DNA of 6,729 bases. It comes from an archaeon (GTDB taxonomy: Archaea > Aenigmatarchaeota > Aenigmatarchaeia > CG10238-14 > SCSR01). Below are positions 1 through 5,542 of the stretch, piece after piece. The stretch lies in assembly GCA_004297575.1 (NCBI GenBank), contig SCSR01000007.1, positions 1 through 6,729 of the forward strand. The letters run 5' to 3'. Both the position numbers and the translations under genes were made by a program. Position 1 is the stretch's first letter. Every line of letters starts with the position of its first letter. The notes beneath the pieces were generated by a model, which worked only from the letters and a program-made list of their open reading frames with translations, was not told the origin of the DNA and ran no database searches.

Positions 1-507
1 TCCAGTTTGCCCAGCAGGTCCCCACCAGTTATATTTTTTCGGAAGGTATGCAATCCTTTCTGGTGGCATACCGAGAGATTTCCATATGTCTGCCGATTCA
101 TTGTCCCTCGGCGCATCCGCGTCCCCAGCGAAAACGGAAACTGCCAGCCTCTTCTTATCAAGGCCAAGCCACTCCTTGCCGGTGAGAAACTCGTAGCTCC
201 ATGATATAGCTTCTTTTTTGAAATAATCGCCAAGCGACCAGTTACCAAGCATCTCGAAAAAAGTATCGTGTGTTGCATCCCCTACTTCGTCAATGTCGTC
301 CGTCCTCAGGCATTTCTGCACGTTGGTCAATCTCTTGCCAAGCGGATGAGGCTGTCCCAGCAGGTACGGGACCAGCGGGTGCATGCCTGCTGTTGTGAAC
401 AAAACTGTCGGGTCGTTCTCTGGGATAAGCGAAGCGTTTGGAATCTCCTTGTGCCCCTTGCTCTTGAAAAACTCCAAGTACTTTCTCTTCAGCTCTTCTG
501 AGTTCAT
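1..507 (-). CDS. alaS: Alanyl-tRNA synthetase, N-terminal part (truncated by the left window edge)
   Basis: AlaRS charges tRNA-Ala with alanine in the cytoplasm, using ATP and releasing pyrophosphate. The 169 visible residues, read without a stop from ATG at 507 to base 1, cover the start of the class II catalytic core. Motif 1 is around residues 27-42 (SLIPENDP...FTTAGM). Motif 2 is around 66-97, with CLRTDDIDEVGDATH then TFFEMLGNWSLGDYFK. A WWGPAGQTG stretch sits at the cut edge. Editing and C-Ala domains would lie beyond base 1. The gene lacks the cysteine-bearing N-terminal extension usual in archaeal AlaRS, and its wording resembles patescibacterial (CPR) enzymes as I remember them. There is no Shine-Dalgarno before the ATG; a TATA-like box at 530-537 fits a leaderless message. 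The family call is very sure; bacterial-type ancestry is inference. Confidence 0.97.
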   Translation of the reverse strand, partial: MNSEELKRKYLEFFKSKGHKEIPNASLIPENDPTVLFTTAGMHPLVPYLLGQPHPLGKRLTNVQKCLRTDDIDEVGDATHDTFFEMLGNWSLGDYFKKEAISWSYEFLTGKEWLGLDKKRLAVSVFAGDADAPRDNESADIWKSLGMPPERIAYLPKKYNWWGPAGQTG

Positions 508-529
508 AGTAAGGAATTAGTTAGGAAAA

Positions 530-537
530 TTAATAAA
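530..537 (-). promoter_or_regulatory. TATA-like box for alaS
   Basis: Minus-strand TTTATTAA is centred about 26.5 nt before the alaS ATG. At the usual archaeal TATA-to-start distance this puts transcription start at or next to the ATG, so the mRNA would be leaderless. The box lies in the 40-bp spacer, about 12 bp after the previous gene's stop codon. No ribosome-binding site is seen between box and ATG. Confidence 0.6.
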
Positions 538-547
538 GCGTATTACT

Positions 548-1666
548 CTATCTCAGGTTTGGGGTCGCTACCATTTGCTTGTCTTCTATATCCTTCTCCA
601 ATTTCTTGAAGATTCGTTTATCATAATCCTCTGGATTTTCTAATTTTTCAAGTGTTCCACCAAGCAAACTAGCTACCAACTGCGCAGATTTTCTCCTATT
701 CTCAAAATCTCTGTCACTCCAGAATATGGCATTATGATATGGAGAAAGGAAACCACCACCTTCTACTGGCAATGAAAAAGAATAATGAACAGAATCTATA
801 TTTGATCTATGTTTCAATTCCAAATCACGCAAAGCCATCACTATGCCCATAGGAATGGTTTTCGCATATTTCATGCTGTAATATTCTACGTGTGTGCAGT
901 TGTGCATAAAGGTATTGAAGCCTCTCATACCAGGCAACCCTTCCAATTTTGGTGCTATCACTAGACTTTCCCACTGTCCAAGCGCTTCTACATATGAAAC
1001 GACATCTGGAGGTAAAATGCAAGAGTCTTCATCATTTTCCCTTAGGAGTTCTTCTGTCGAGTAACCGCGATAGATTTTGGCAGCATCAACCACTCCAAAT
1101 GTTGAAAATAGATTCGCCCAATAGAACAGTGCTCGTCCCATATTTCCGAGATTTTTTACAGCCTTTTTGGAGACAATTATAGAATCTGGGGTTAGCATGT
1201 ATGGTAAATTCTGTAATTCTTCGGCGCTATACAACTCATTTCTCTTAACAGCTTCGAAATCCAATAGCATGTCTCCAGGCACAACTCTGCCTGCCTTTGC
1301 ACCTTCCTTTGCAGAGTCAATCTCATACGGATGTTCTACAACGGGCTTGCTCAGTTCGCCTGCAGGTAATGAGTATTCCTTTTCCAACGTTAATCTTATC
1401 ATCGTATTCAATTCATTCAAGTTTGAGATTTCTGGTTCAATCCACTGCATAGTGTTATTCTTAACAACCTTATCGCCTACACTTTCATATACAACCTTTT
1501 GTTCTTCATTAAACGGAGGTACTACCGATTCTAGCAACGCTCTTTCTTTAGTTTCAAGATTAACTCCCTTCAAAGAAGAAGTGAGAACTTTCCTTTCCAT
1601 GTCCCACAAGTCAAAATAAACAGTGCTCCAATCATTTGGCACTATTGTATAGTATACTAATCCCAT
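548..1666 (-). CDS. Unrecognised 372-residue soluble protein
   Basis: I do not recognise the family. The frame is open from ATG at 1666 to TAG at 548. The protein shows no signal peptide and no membrane segment. It is acidic to mixed in charge, with a C-terminal run rich in K, E and D (about 338-363) that looks helical. Points that could be functional are H255-N-C257-T-H259, a GGGF near 303-306 followed by YHNAIFW near 310-316, and H294. None of these matches a motif I can name. It sits between rps27ae and alaS, both translation genes, but has its own TATA-like box. Sampled 60-base lines are about 30-45% GC, against about 50-65% in sampled lines of the pyrophosphatase gene. That suggests later acquisition or a different selection regime. 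The long frame and promoter support a real gene; its function is unknown. Confidence 0.85.
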   Translation of the reverse strand: MGLVYYTIVPNDWSTVYFDLWDMERKVLTSSLKGVNLETKERALLESVVPPFNEEQKVVYESVGDKVVKNNTMQWIEPEISNLNELNTMIRLTLEKEYSLPAGELSKPVVEHPYEIDSAKEGAKAGRVVPGDMLLDFEAVKRNELYSAEELQNLPYMLTPDSIIVSKKAVKNLGNMGRALFYWANLFSTFGVVDAAKIYRGYSTEELLRENDEDSCILPPDVVSYVEALGQWESLVIAPKLEGLPGMRGFNTFMHNCTHVEYYSMKYAKTIPMGIVMALRDLELKHRSNIDSVHYSFSLPVEGGGFLSPYHNAIFWSDRDFENRRKSAQLVASLLGGTLEKLENPEDYDKRIFKKLEKDIEDKQMVATPNLR

Positions 1667-1688
1667 GAAACTTTAACTCGATTTTGGC

Positions 1689-1696
1689 CTTTAAAC
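1689..1696 (-). promoter_or_regulatory. TATA-like box for the 372-residue gene
   Basis: Minus-strand GTTTAAAG is centred about 26.5 nt before the ATG at 1666 and begins 2 bp after the rps27ae stop codon. The region up to the ATG has no Shine-Dalgarno sequence, so leaderless transcription is the simplest reading. Confidence 0.55.
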
Positions 1697-1698
1697 GC

Positions 1699-1848
1699 TT
1701 ATTCCCAAACTGTCAGATGACACTTGCCGCAATAGAAACGGCTCTTTCCGTCAGCCTGCTTGTGCTGGGCCATCATAGTGCCTTCGCCGCAGCGGCTGCA
1801 TGGCTTATTCTTTAGGAGCTTGCTCTGCTGGATTTCCTTGTGCTTCAT
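1699..1848 (-). CDS. rps27ae: 30S ribosomal protein S27ae
   Basis: A 49-residue zinc-ribbon protein of the small ribosomal subunit, normal in size for archaeal S27ae, which lacks the ubiquitin part of the eukaryotic homologue. Four cysteines form the zinc site: C17-S-R-C20 and C40-G-K-C43. The C-terminal CGKCHLTVWE and the mid-protein GTMMAQHK are typical of the family. The start at ATG 1848 is fixed by a strong AGGTGA at 1855-1860, six bases upstream. The first 44 nt overlap the 3' end of rps24e in another frame. This places it at the end of the rpoE1-spt4-rps24e-rps27ae operon. Confidence 0.95.
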   Translation of the reverse strand: MKHKEIQQSKLLKNKPCSRCGEGTMMAQHKQADGKSRFYCGKCHLTVWE

Positions 1849-2089
1849 TTTGCTTCACCTCTGGTTTTTCACTCAAAATTTTGACCTTTGCCGTAGATTC
1901 TGCAACGCCTTTTTTCGTCACCAAATACTTGACAACAACCTGCGCCTCGTCAACGCCTTTCTGTGCTGCAATCGCCTTGATAAGTTCAGCCTTGGATGGC
2001 GTCGCAGCCGTGGCATGCTTCAGGCTAACAATAAGCGTCTTTGTCTTCAAAAACGGATTGTCCTGTTCGCTTTGTATGTTCATTTCCAT
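1805..2089 (-). CDS. rps24e: 30S ribosomal protein S24e
   Basis: A 94-residue small-subunit ribosomal protein. Family landmarks are NPFLK at 11-15 (usually NPLLNRRE), the signature LKHATAATPSKAEL at 23-36, the VVVKYLVTKKG stretch near 51-61, and STAKVKIL near 65-72. The NRRE part of the usual N-terminal motif is not conserved. The open frame continues upstream to 2263, but that part lies inside spt4 and has no S24e character. ATG 2089 has GGGTGA at 2095-2100, five bases upstream, so it is chosen. The last 14 or so residues (Q, E, P, A, K-rich) are encoded over the start of rps27ae and look like a loose tail. It is the third gene of the rpoE1 operon, 5 nt after spt4. Confidence 0.94.
   Translation of the reverse strand: MEMNIQSEQDNPFLKTKTLIVSLKHATAATPSKAELIKAIAAQKGVDEAQVVVKYLVTKKGVAESTAKVKILSEKPEVKQNEAQGNPAEQAPKE
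1855..1860 (-). promoter_or_regulatory. Ribosome-binding site of rps27ae
   Basis: Minus-strand AGGTGA, complementary to the archaeal 16S rRNA 3' end, lies six bases before the rps27ae ATG and inside the rps24e coding sequence. It decides the rps27ae start and confirms that the two genes overlap. Confidence 0.8.
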
Positions 2090-2094
2090 GTTTT

Positions 2095-2100
2095 TCACCC
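2095..2100 (-). promoter_or_regulatory. Ribosome-binding site of rps24e, fused to the spt4 stop codon
   Basis: Minus-strand GGGTGA ends with the TGA stop of spt4 and is followed by five bases and the rps24e ATG at 2089. It settles the start against the longer upstream frame and suggests translational coupling of the two genes. Confidence 0.8.
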
Positions 2101-2283
2101 TACGTACAGCGCATACTTGCCTGGCTCGCTGATTTTCATGTCCTTGGCAACCTCGCTGCTGACATCCATAATTATGACTGCTCCCTTCCAGCTGCTCGAA
2201 AGATTCGTAGACTTGCAAACAGGGCACACCTTTCCTGTCACGAACCTCCTGCAGTTCCTGCAAACCTGTGTCTTCTTCACCAT
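2095..2283 (-). CDS. spt4: Transcription elongation factor Spt4 (RpoE2, RNA polymerase subunit E'')
   Basis: A 62-residue zinc-ribbon protein that in archaea pairs with Spt5 and binds the RNA polymerase clamp to support processive elongation. The zinc site is C8-R-N-C11 and C20-P-V-C23. The stretch SSSWKGAVIIMD at 29-40 and the end SEPGKYALYVG are characteristic of the family. The frame runs back to 2313, but the first ten codons overlap the rpoE1 end. ATG 2283 gives the normal protein length and starts one base after the rpoE1 TAA. Only a weak GAGG, about 13 nt upstream, is seen, so reinitiation after rpoE1 is likely. Confidence 0.96.
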   Translation of the reverse strand: MVKKTQVCRNCRRFVTGKVCPVCKSTNLSSSWKGAVIIMDVSSEVAKDMKISEPGKYALYVG

Positions 2284-2284
2284 A

Positions 2285-2827
2285 TTACTTCTTCTTCCTC
2301 TTGTCTTCTTCAATCCATTGTATCGCGCCCAATCTATTCTGCCTCATGGTCAATCCTATCTTGTTCTGCTCTCCCCACGAGACTGCGATGACTCTTCCCC
2401 TCACCATGTCGCCTTCCTTCAGGCTGCGCTTGGTCTGCTTGCCCAAGAACACTGAGTTCTTGTTGTCATAAGAAACGAAATCATCCATTATCTGCGATAT
2501 GTGGACCAGACCGTCCAACGGGCCGATGCGTATGAATGCGCCGAATTCCGCGTTGTCAACAACCTCGCCCTGCACCAGCTCCTGCAATTCCGGCTTGTAT
2601 GTCAAAATCTTGAACTTGCTATGGTAATGCACGCCAGCATCACCTGCGAATATCCTTCCCTCGCCGATATTCTGCACATCTGTGACAGCCAGCACCACGC
2701 CCAACGCCGGGTCCAACGAGCCCTCCATCTTCTCGGCTATGGCTTTCTTTACCGACTCTGTCAGCGACATGCCTTGCTTCTCCGGAGGCACCCTTACCTT
2801 GTCCTCAACCTCGTAAATCCTATACAT
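2285..2827 (-). CDS. rpoE1: DNA-directed RNA polymerase subunit Rpo7 (RpoE1, subunit E')
   Basis: A 180-residue, full-length stalk subunit of archaeal RNA polymerase, homologous to eukaryotic Rpb7. It binds Rpo4 and the emerging RNA. The N-terminal tip domain spans about residues 1-80, with MYRIYEVEDKVRVPP and GEGRIFAGD at 55-63. An S1/OB RNA-binding domain follows from about 83. It contains AEFGAFIRIGPLDGLVHIS at 93-111, IMDDFVSYD at 113-121 and KIGLTMRQ at 156-163. The lysine-rich end (DKRKKK) is family-like. The start ATG 2827 has no good Shine-Dalgarno but has a TATA box at the leaderless distance. It heads the operon with spt4 and two ribosomal proteins, the standard archaeal arrangement. 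Confidence 0.98.
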   Translation of the reverse strand: MYRIYEVEDKVRVPPEKQGMSLTESVKKAIAEKMEGSLDPALGVVLAVTDVQNIGEGRIFAGDAGVHYHSKFKILTYKPELQELVQGEVVDNAEFGAFIRIGPLDGLVHISQIMDDFVSYDNKNSVFLGKQTKRSLKEGDMVRGRVIAVSWGEQNKIGLTMRQNRLGAIQWIEEDKRKKK

Positions 2828-2850
2828 AACTAAACAAATTCCATCCTTTC

Positions 2851-2858
2851 AATATAAA
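2851..2858 (-). promoter_or_regulatory. TATA box for the rpoE1 operon
   Basis: Minus-strand TTTATATT is centred about 27.5 nt before the rpoE1 ATG, in a 36-bp spacer that starts right after the pyrophosphatase stop codon. It predicts a leaderless rpoE1 transcript independent of the PIN-pyrophosphatase unit. It is the best match to the archaeal TATA consensus among the minus-strand promoters here. Confidence 0.65.
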
Positions 2859-2863
2859 TGCTT

Positions 2864-4828
2864 TTAGCCCAGCCCGTATGTTACTATCAATGCAGCGAAC
2901 AATAGCGCAATCATGTTCAATACCTTGATCAATGGGTTCAAGCTCGGGCCTGCAGTATCCTTCGCCGGGTCGCCTACCGTATCGCCGACAACAGCCGCCT
3001 TGTGAGCCTCGCTTCCTTTGCCTCCGAAATTGCCTGCCTCGATGAACTTTTTCGCATTGTCCCATGCCGCGCCTGCATTCGCAAGGAACACCGCCATCAG
3101 GAACCCCGTGACAATCGCCCCAGCCAGCAATCCGGCAAGAGCCTGGCTGCCTAATAGGAATCCGATCGCAATCGGAGCTACAACAGCAAGCACGCCTGGA
3201 GCTATCAGCTCCCTCAATGCAGACCTTGTCGTAATGTCTACCACCCTGGCATAATCAGGCATGACTTTTCCTGACATGATGCCCTTGTTCTTCCATTGCC
3301 TGCGAACCTCATTTACAACTGAAAATGCAGAACGGCCTACTGCGCGCATGGTGAACGATGAGAACAGGAACGGCAGCGCTCCACCTATGAACAATCCCAC
3401 CACTACTCTCTGGTCCAACAGGTTGATGACCTGCAATCCCGAAGCTTCTGCATATGCTGCGAAAAGTGACAATGCTGCAAGTGCTGCCGCGCCTATGGCA
3501 AATCCTTTCGTGACTGCCTTTGTAGTATTCCCAACAGCATCCAATGCATCCGTGATATTCCTGACCTTCTCAGGCTGGCCGGACATCTCTGCAATCCCGC
3601 CTGCGTTATCGGTGATAGGCCCATAAGCATCAACTGCGACAATCATCCCTGTGACCGAGAGCATGGCAAGGGCTGCGATGGCAATCCCGTAAACTCCTGC
3701 GAAATAGTATGAAGCAAGTATCGCACCGGCAATCAACACCACGGTCGGAGCAGTGCTCTGCAACCCGAATGCCAATCCTGAAATGATGTTAGTCCCAGCG
3801 CCTGTCTTGGCAGCTTCTGCAACCTCGCGAACCGGCTTGGTTCCCCTGCCTGTGTAGTATTCAGTAATCTGTCCGATCGCTACTGTCACCACCAGACCTA
3901 CTAATGCCGAGAAAAATACTGGCAATGAGTTTGAAAACAAGCTTTGCGAAACAAAGTAGAACAACACGGCTGATATGGCAGCAGTGATGATTATTCCGCG
4001 GTTCAATGCAGACCAGATGTTCTTGTCCTTTCCTAGCCTGACAAAGAACGCGCCTGCAATCGAGCCGAAGATTCCCAATGCGCCTATCACCAACGGGAAT
4101 AGCAACCCGCTCTGGCCGAATATCGTGCCGAGAAGCATCGCTGCAATCATGGTCACGACATATGATTCAAAAAGATCAGCAGCCATTCCTGCGCAGTCAC
4201 CGACATTGTCCCCGACATTATCAGCGATCACTCCTGGGTTCCTCGGGTCGTCCTCTGGGATGTTCTTCTCCACTTTCCCAACAAGGTCAGCACCCACGTC
4301 AGCAGCTTTTGTGTATATGCCACCGCCTACTCTCATGAAAAGCGAAATCAAGCTTGCACCGAAACCGAGGCCGATCAACGAAGCCACATCGCCTGTGTAA
4401 TTGTAAAGCGCAGCTACGCCCAGCAATCCCAAACCGACAACAACCATTCCTGTCACAGTCCCTCCGCGGAAAGCGACATTCAACGCCTCGCTCAATCCCT
4501 TTTTCGCAGCAACCGTCGTCCTCACGTTAGCACGGACAGAAATGTTCATCCCGATATAACCGGCAAGGGCAGAAAGTAAAGCACCGGCAACAAACGTCAC
4601 AGCAGTGATGGGATTGACAGCGAAATAAAGGACAGCAGCAATGACGGCAACGATCGGAGCCAGTGTCTTGTACTGCCTGTACAGGTAAGCGTTCGCACCG
4701 TTCCTTATGGCCGCAGCGATATCGAGCATCTTCTGTGAATCGACCTTCTTGCGCAAGATGTATGCAGATAATCCGCCCGCAAACAACAGCGCAAACAGGG
4801 CTGCAACGAATGATACTAGGAACAACAT
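2864..4828 (-). CDS. hppA: Membrane-bound proton-translocating pyrophosphatase, K+-independent type
   Basis: An integral membrane enzyme that splits pyrophosphate to two phosphates and uses the energy to move H+ across the membrane. From ATG 4828 it has 654 residues, a normal size, and many hydrophobic helices. Substrate and Mg2+ motifs are intact: DVGADLVGKVE at 177-187, IADNVGDNVGD at 201-211, AVDAYGPITDN at 398-408 and GDTVGDPAKDTAGPSLN at 615-631. In GNTTKAVTKG, K437 and T440 fall where K+-independent proton pumps carry lysine and threonine; K+-dependent enzymes, including Na+ pumps, have alanine at the first. The frame can begin at TTG 4837, overlapping the PIN stop by 3 nt; ATG 4828 is preferred, though its Shine-Dalgarno (GGTTGA) is weak. 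It follows the PIN gene in one unit, and the next gene is rpoE1. The pump type is inferred from motif only. Confidence 0.97.
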   Translation of the reverse strand: MLFLVSFVAALFALLFAGGLSAYILRKKVDSQKMLDIAAAIRNGANAYLYRQYKTLAPIVAVIAAVLYFAVNPITAVTFVAGALLSALAGYIGMNISVRANVRTTVAAKKGLSEALNVAFRGGTVTGMVVVGLGLLGVAALYNYTGDVASLIGLGFGASLISLFMRVGGGIYTKAADVGADLVGKVEKNIPEDDPRNPGVIADNVGDNVGDCAGMAADLFESYVVTMIAAMLLGTIFGQSGLLFPLVIGALGIFGSIAGAFFVRLGKDKNIWSALNRGIIITAAISAVLFYFVSQSLFSNSLPVFFSALVGLVVTVAIGQITEYYTGRGTKPVREVAEAAKTGAGTNIISGLAFGLQSTAPTVVLIAGAILASYYFAGVYGIAIAALAMLSVTGMIVAVDAYGPITDNAGGIAEMSGQPEKVRNITDALDAVGNTTKAVTKGFAIGAAALAALSLFAAYAEASGLQVINLLDQRVVVGLFIGGALPFLFSSFTMRAVGRSAFSVVNEVRRQWKNKGIMSGKVMPDYARVVDITTRSALRELIAPGVLAVVAPIAIGFLLGSQALAGLLAGAIVTGFLMAVFLANAGAAWDNAKKFIEAGNFGGKGSEAHKAAVVGDTVGDPAKDTAGPSLNPLIKVLNMIALLFAALIVTYGLG

Positions 4829-4833
4829 TATTT

Positions 4834-5181
4834 TCAACCCAATTCTAAATGTTTTCGCGCCCTTATATAAATAGTCTTCACTCCTGCCCGCTTCAATCTT
4901 GCACGGAGCTCCCTGTCACTGGTCGCAACCGCATACTCCTTCCCAGCTGCGTCAATAATCATGTCATCGGTCCTTCTCTTTTCCGACTCGAGCACCTTTA
5001 CACCCATAACATCGATCCACTTGAGCGCGATGCTCGCGTTCTTCTTTTCACCCCTCTTTGCAAGCTCCCTCAGTTCCTTCATCACACCCCTGACAGTGTA
5101 AAACTTGTCGCCCATCTCTGAAACGTCTACGCCAAACCTGAAAATATCTATCAAAAAGCTGGTGTCCAAGATAATCTTCAT
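4834..5181 (-). CDS. Fcf1-like PIN-domain nuclease (COG1412 type)
   Basis: A 115-residue single PIN domain, a fold of Mg2+/Mn2+-dependent ribonucleases. Eukaryotic Fcf1/Utp24 cleaves pre-18S rRNA, and the archaeal relatives are presumed rRNA-processing enzymes. Acidic residues expected at the metal site are D6 in IILDTSFLID, E36 in MKELRELA, D72/D73, and D89 in ATSDREL. The end GVKTIYIRARKHLEL matches the archaeal COG1412 pattern. VapC toxins share the fold, but there is no antitoxin gene beside it, and the neighbours are translation and transcription genes, so Fcf1-like is preferred. ATG 5181 lacks a Shine-Dalgarno and has a TATA-like box at leaderless distance. The downstream pyrophosphatase begins 5 nt after its TGA. 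Confidence 0.88.
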   Translation of the reverse strand: MKIILDTSFLIDIFRFGVDVSEMGDKFYTVRGVMKELRELAKRGEKKNASIALKWIDVMGVKVLESEKRRTDDMIIDAAGKEYAVATSDRELRARLKRAGVKTIYIRARKHLELG

Positions 5182-5206
5182 ACATGTTAATTGTTATTTC
5201 GGAGTT

Positions 5207-5215
5207 GATTTAAGT
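5207..5215. promoter_or_regulatory. TATA-like box in the divergent PIN / small membrane gene spacer
   Basis: The 65-bp spacer holds GATTTAAGT on plus, read CTTAAATC on minus. On minus its centre is about 29.5 nt before the PIN ATG, consistent with leaderless transcription. On plus it would start transcription near 5236, at the Shine-Dalgarno of the small membrane gene. One core serving both directions is inference. A second AT-rich run, GTTAAATA at 5223-5230, lies too close to the GTG to drive an mRNA containing it. Confidence 0.4.
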
Positions 5216-5234
5216 TATGGCTGTTAAATAATTT

Positions 5235-5240
5235 AGAGGT
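5235..5240 (+). promoter_or_regulatory. Ribosome-binding site deciding the GTG start at 5247
   Basis: AGAGGT lies six bases before GTG 5247. It is a good match to the archaeal anti-Shine-Dalgarno and supports an unusual start codon for the 76-residue membrane protein. Confidence 0.65.
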
Positions 5241-5246
5241 TATCCA

Positions 5247-5477
5247 GTGGTTACAACCATATTCGGCCAATATATCGGGTTTTGGTTCGGGACTGTCAGC
5301 GCGATATTCTTTTTGTTGATTTTCTTGACATGCAGGATTTTGCCGGTAAAATTCATCAAACTATGGGGAAGTCTATGGAATCCTGTACACAAGTGGGCAT
5401 GGATTTTGGGAATTCTTTCAGTTCTGACCCATTTCACGTTGATTACATTAGCTTATGTTTTCGGGGTATGGCTTTAG
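5247..5477 (+). CDS. Small two-helix membrane protein, function unknown
   Basis: A 76-residue protein starting with GTG behind a well-placed AGAGGT. Two hydrophobic helices are evident, about residues 9-29 and 50-73. The linker between them carries R30, K35, K38 and K49, so by the positive-inside rule both termini would be outside. The second helix region contains H48 and H62, thirteen residues apart (HKWAWILGILSVLTH), a spacing that recalls the heme-ligating helices of ferric reductase-like proteins; this is suggestive only. No family is recognised. The gene is divergent from PIN and lies 65 bp upstream of the pilin gene on the same strand. Two competing frames over the same bases (plus 5282-5521, minus 5240-5437) lack comparable start signals. 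Confidence 0.7.
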   Translation: MVTTIFGQYIGFWFGTVSAIFFLLIFLTCRILPVKFIKLWGSLWNPVHKWAWILGILSVLTHFTLITLAYVFGVWL

Positions 5478-5512
5478 ATGCAAATAGACAGGTTCATTGC
5501 GCTCAGGCGATA

Positions 5513-5520
5513 TTTAAATA
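5513..5520 (+). promoter_or_regulatory. TATA box for the pilin-like gene
   Basis: TTTAAATA, close to the archaeal consensus, is centred about 26.5 nt before ATG 5543. Transcription should start at or beside the ATG. The purine-rich GGTGAAAGGAG between box and ATG would then lie outside the mRNA. Confidence 0.65.
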
Positions 5521-5542
5521 GGTGAAAGGAGAAAATAATTGT

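Noticed and set aside
1..204. Plus-strand frames at 7-204 and 268-501
   Set aside because: They are antisense to a clear AlaRS coding sequence and have no domain character.
1167..1619. 150-codon plus-strand frame opposite the 372-residue gene
   Set aside because: It is S/T-rich and lacks any upstream signal, whereas the minus frame is longer and has a TATA box at the expected distance.
2090..2263. N-terminal extension of rps24e
   Set aside because: The extra codons lie within spt4 and show no S24e similarity. The ribosome-binding site at 2095-2100 points to ATG 2089.
1760..2455. 231-codon open frame on the plus strand
   Set aside because: It runs antisense across rps27ae, rps24e, spt4 and the end of rpoE1, all of which are certain. 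Its product shows no coherent domain and it has no start signal.
3018..4400. Several open frames of 78-141 codons on the plus strand
   Set aside because: They are antisense to the pyrophosphatase gene and arise from its alanine- and glycine-rich codons. Their products are low in complexity.
4834..5181. PIN protein as the toxin of a VapBC pair
   Set aside because: No small DNA-binding antitoxin lies on either side. The sequence pattern and neighbours fit the Fcf1-like archaeal family better.
5522..5542. Seven-codon GTG extension of the pilin-like gene
   Set aside because: It would put charged residues before the class III signal, and it starts only about 5 nt from the centre of the TATA box, upstream of the expected transcription start.
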